DNA of 64,000 bases from Lachnospiraceae bacterium (GTDB taxonomy: Bacteria > Bacillota > Clostridia > Lachnospirales > Lachnospiraceae): contig JALCRM010000010.1 in assembly GCA_022652545.1 (NCBI GenBank), forward strand, positions 34,298 to 98,297. The letters are read 5' to 3'. The position numbers and the translations under genes were made by a program. Below the pieces are notes generated by a model, which ran no database searches, was not told where the DNA came from, and saw nothing but the letters and a program-made list of their open reading frames with translations. Shown here in pieces: positions 63,882 to 64,000 of the stretch (position 1 is the first letter of the stretch; every line of letters starts with the position of its first letter).

Positions 63882-64000
63882 TACTTTCCCAACCGATGAG
63901 ACTATATAACAGCCTATATGAAGCCTGCTTTTTCGGTTGATCACTATATTTTCGCTTCTGGTTGGCCCGTTTCAGCCAGATATTGTGCCGAAAATCCCTC
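63874..64000 (-). other. Possible C-terminal end of a gene entering from the right edge
   Basis: On the minus strand a frame is open from the window edge for about 41 codons to a TAA (63876-63874), rich in Lys, Arg and Tyr. Another minus frame is also open for 18 codons. This end is more AT-rich than the rest. An inverted repeat CAACCGA/TCGGTTG (63890-63896, 63933-63939) lies inside it. No family is recognised. Confidence 0.2.

Noticed and set aside
63874..64000. Transposase end or insertion-sequence terminus at the right edge
   Set aside because: Only a short open frame and a loose inverted repeat are visible; there is not enough sequence to assign a mobile element.

Overview
The window looks like a chromosomal segment from a moderately GC-rich member of the Lachnospiraceae or a close relative (Bacillota, Clostridia). 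This rests on large PAS-rich hybrid histidine kinases, a YesM/YesN two-component pair next to LplB/YtcP-type sugar permeases, strong AGGAGG-type ribosome sites, and an anaerobe-type Hcp with a DUF438/hemerythrin/PAS module. I see no tRNA, rRNA, CRISPR array, transposase or phage gene. No gene-free stretch exceeds 300 bases; the longest gaps (30199-30440, 54038-54285, 58249-58516) hold promoters, hairpins and one gene remnant.

Layout. 1-7578: two large PAS hybrid kinases, the first cut by the window edge and broken by a one-base frameshift in a 7-A run. 7742-10798: a PAP2 phosphatase, a MarR regulator with a Cys/His-rich N-terminal extension behind an operator-flanked promoter, and a GH31 glycosidase. 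10843-15176: a divergent Crp/Fnr (HcpR-like) regulator and a cupin-DUF488-Hcp operon in which Hcp is fused to DUF438-hemerythrin-PAS, probably for nitrosative or redox stress. 15344-21938: two more hybrid kinases, the first carrying a TetR DNA-binding domain at its N-terminus. 22130-26016: two MATE exporters and a second PAP2 protein. 26052-30198 (minus): a substrate-binding lipoprotein and a giant MscS channel with two predicted extracytoplasmic sensor regions, apparently one operon. 30441-35057: a Pr6Pr-like membrane protein, an M13 metallopeptidase lipoprotein and an ABC-2 exporter.

35254-51540 is a hemicellulose/oligosaccharide locus: GH120 beta-xylosidase, YesN/YesM, two sugar permeases, a sugar-binding lipoprotein, an MBL-fold hydrolase, GH30, GH5, GH42 and a second GH30. 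The importer has no ATPase of its own and probably borrows a shared MsmX-type one. Two of its gene junctions carry the same compound hairpin repeat. 51581-56874 pairs a membrane SpoIIE/PP2C phosphatase with a KaiC-like/PEP-synthase-like protein. 56881-58248 is a GPH sugar transporter split by one TAA stop. 58517-63881 is a cell-surface acyl-transfer locus: MBOAT, SGNH partner, polytopic membrane protein and secreted SGNH esterase.

The least ordinary items are the TetR-PAS-kinase-receiver chimera with a candidate operator in its own promoter, the Hcp-DUF438 fusion, the binding-protein/sensor-MscS operon, and the gene-junction hairpin family. Calls rest on reading motifs by eye; no database search was run.
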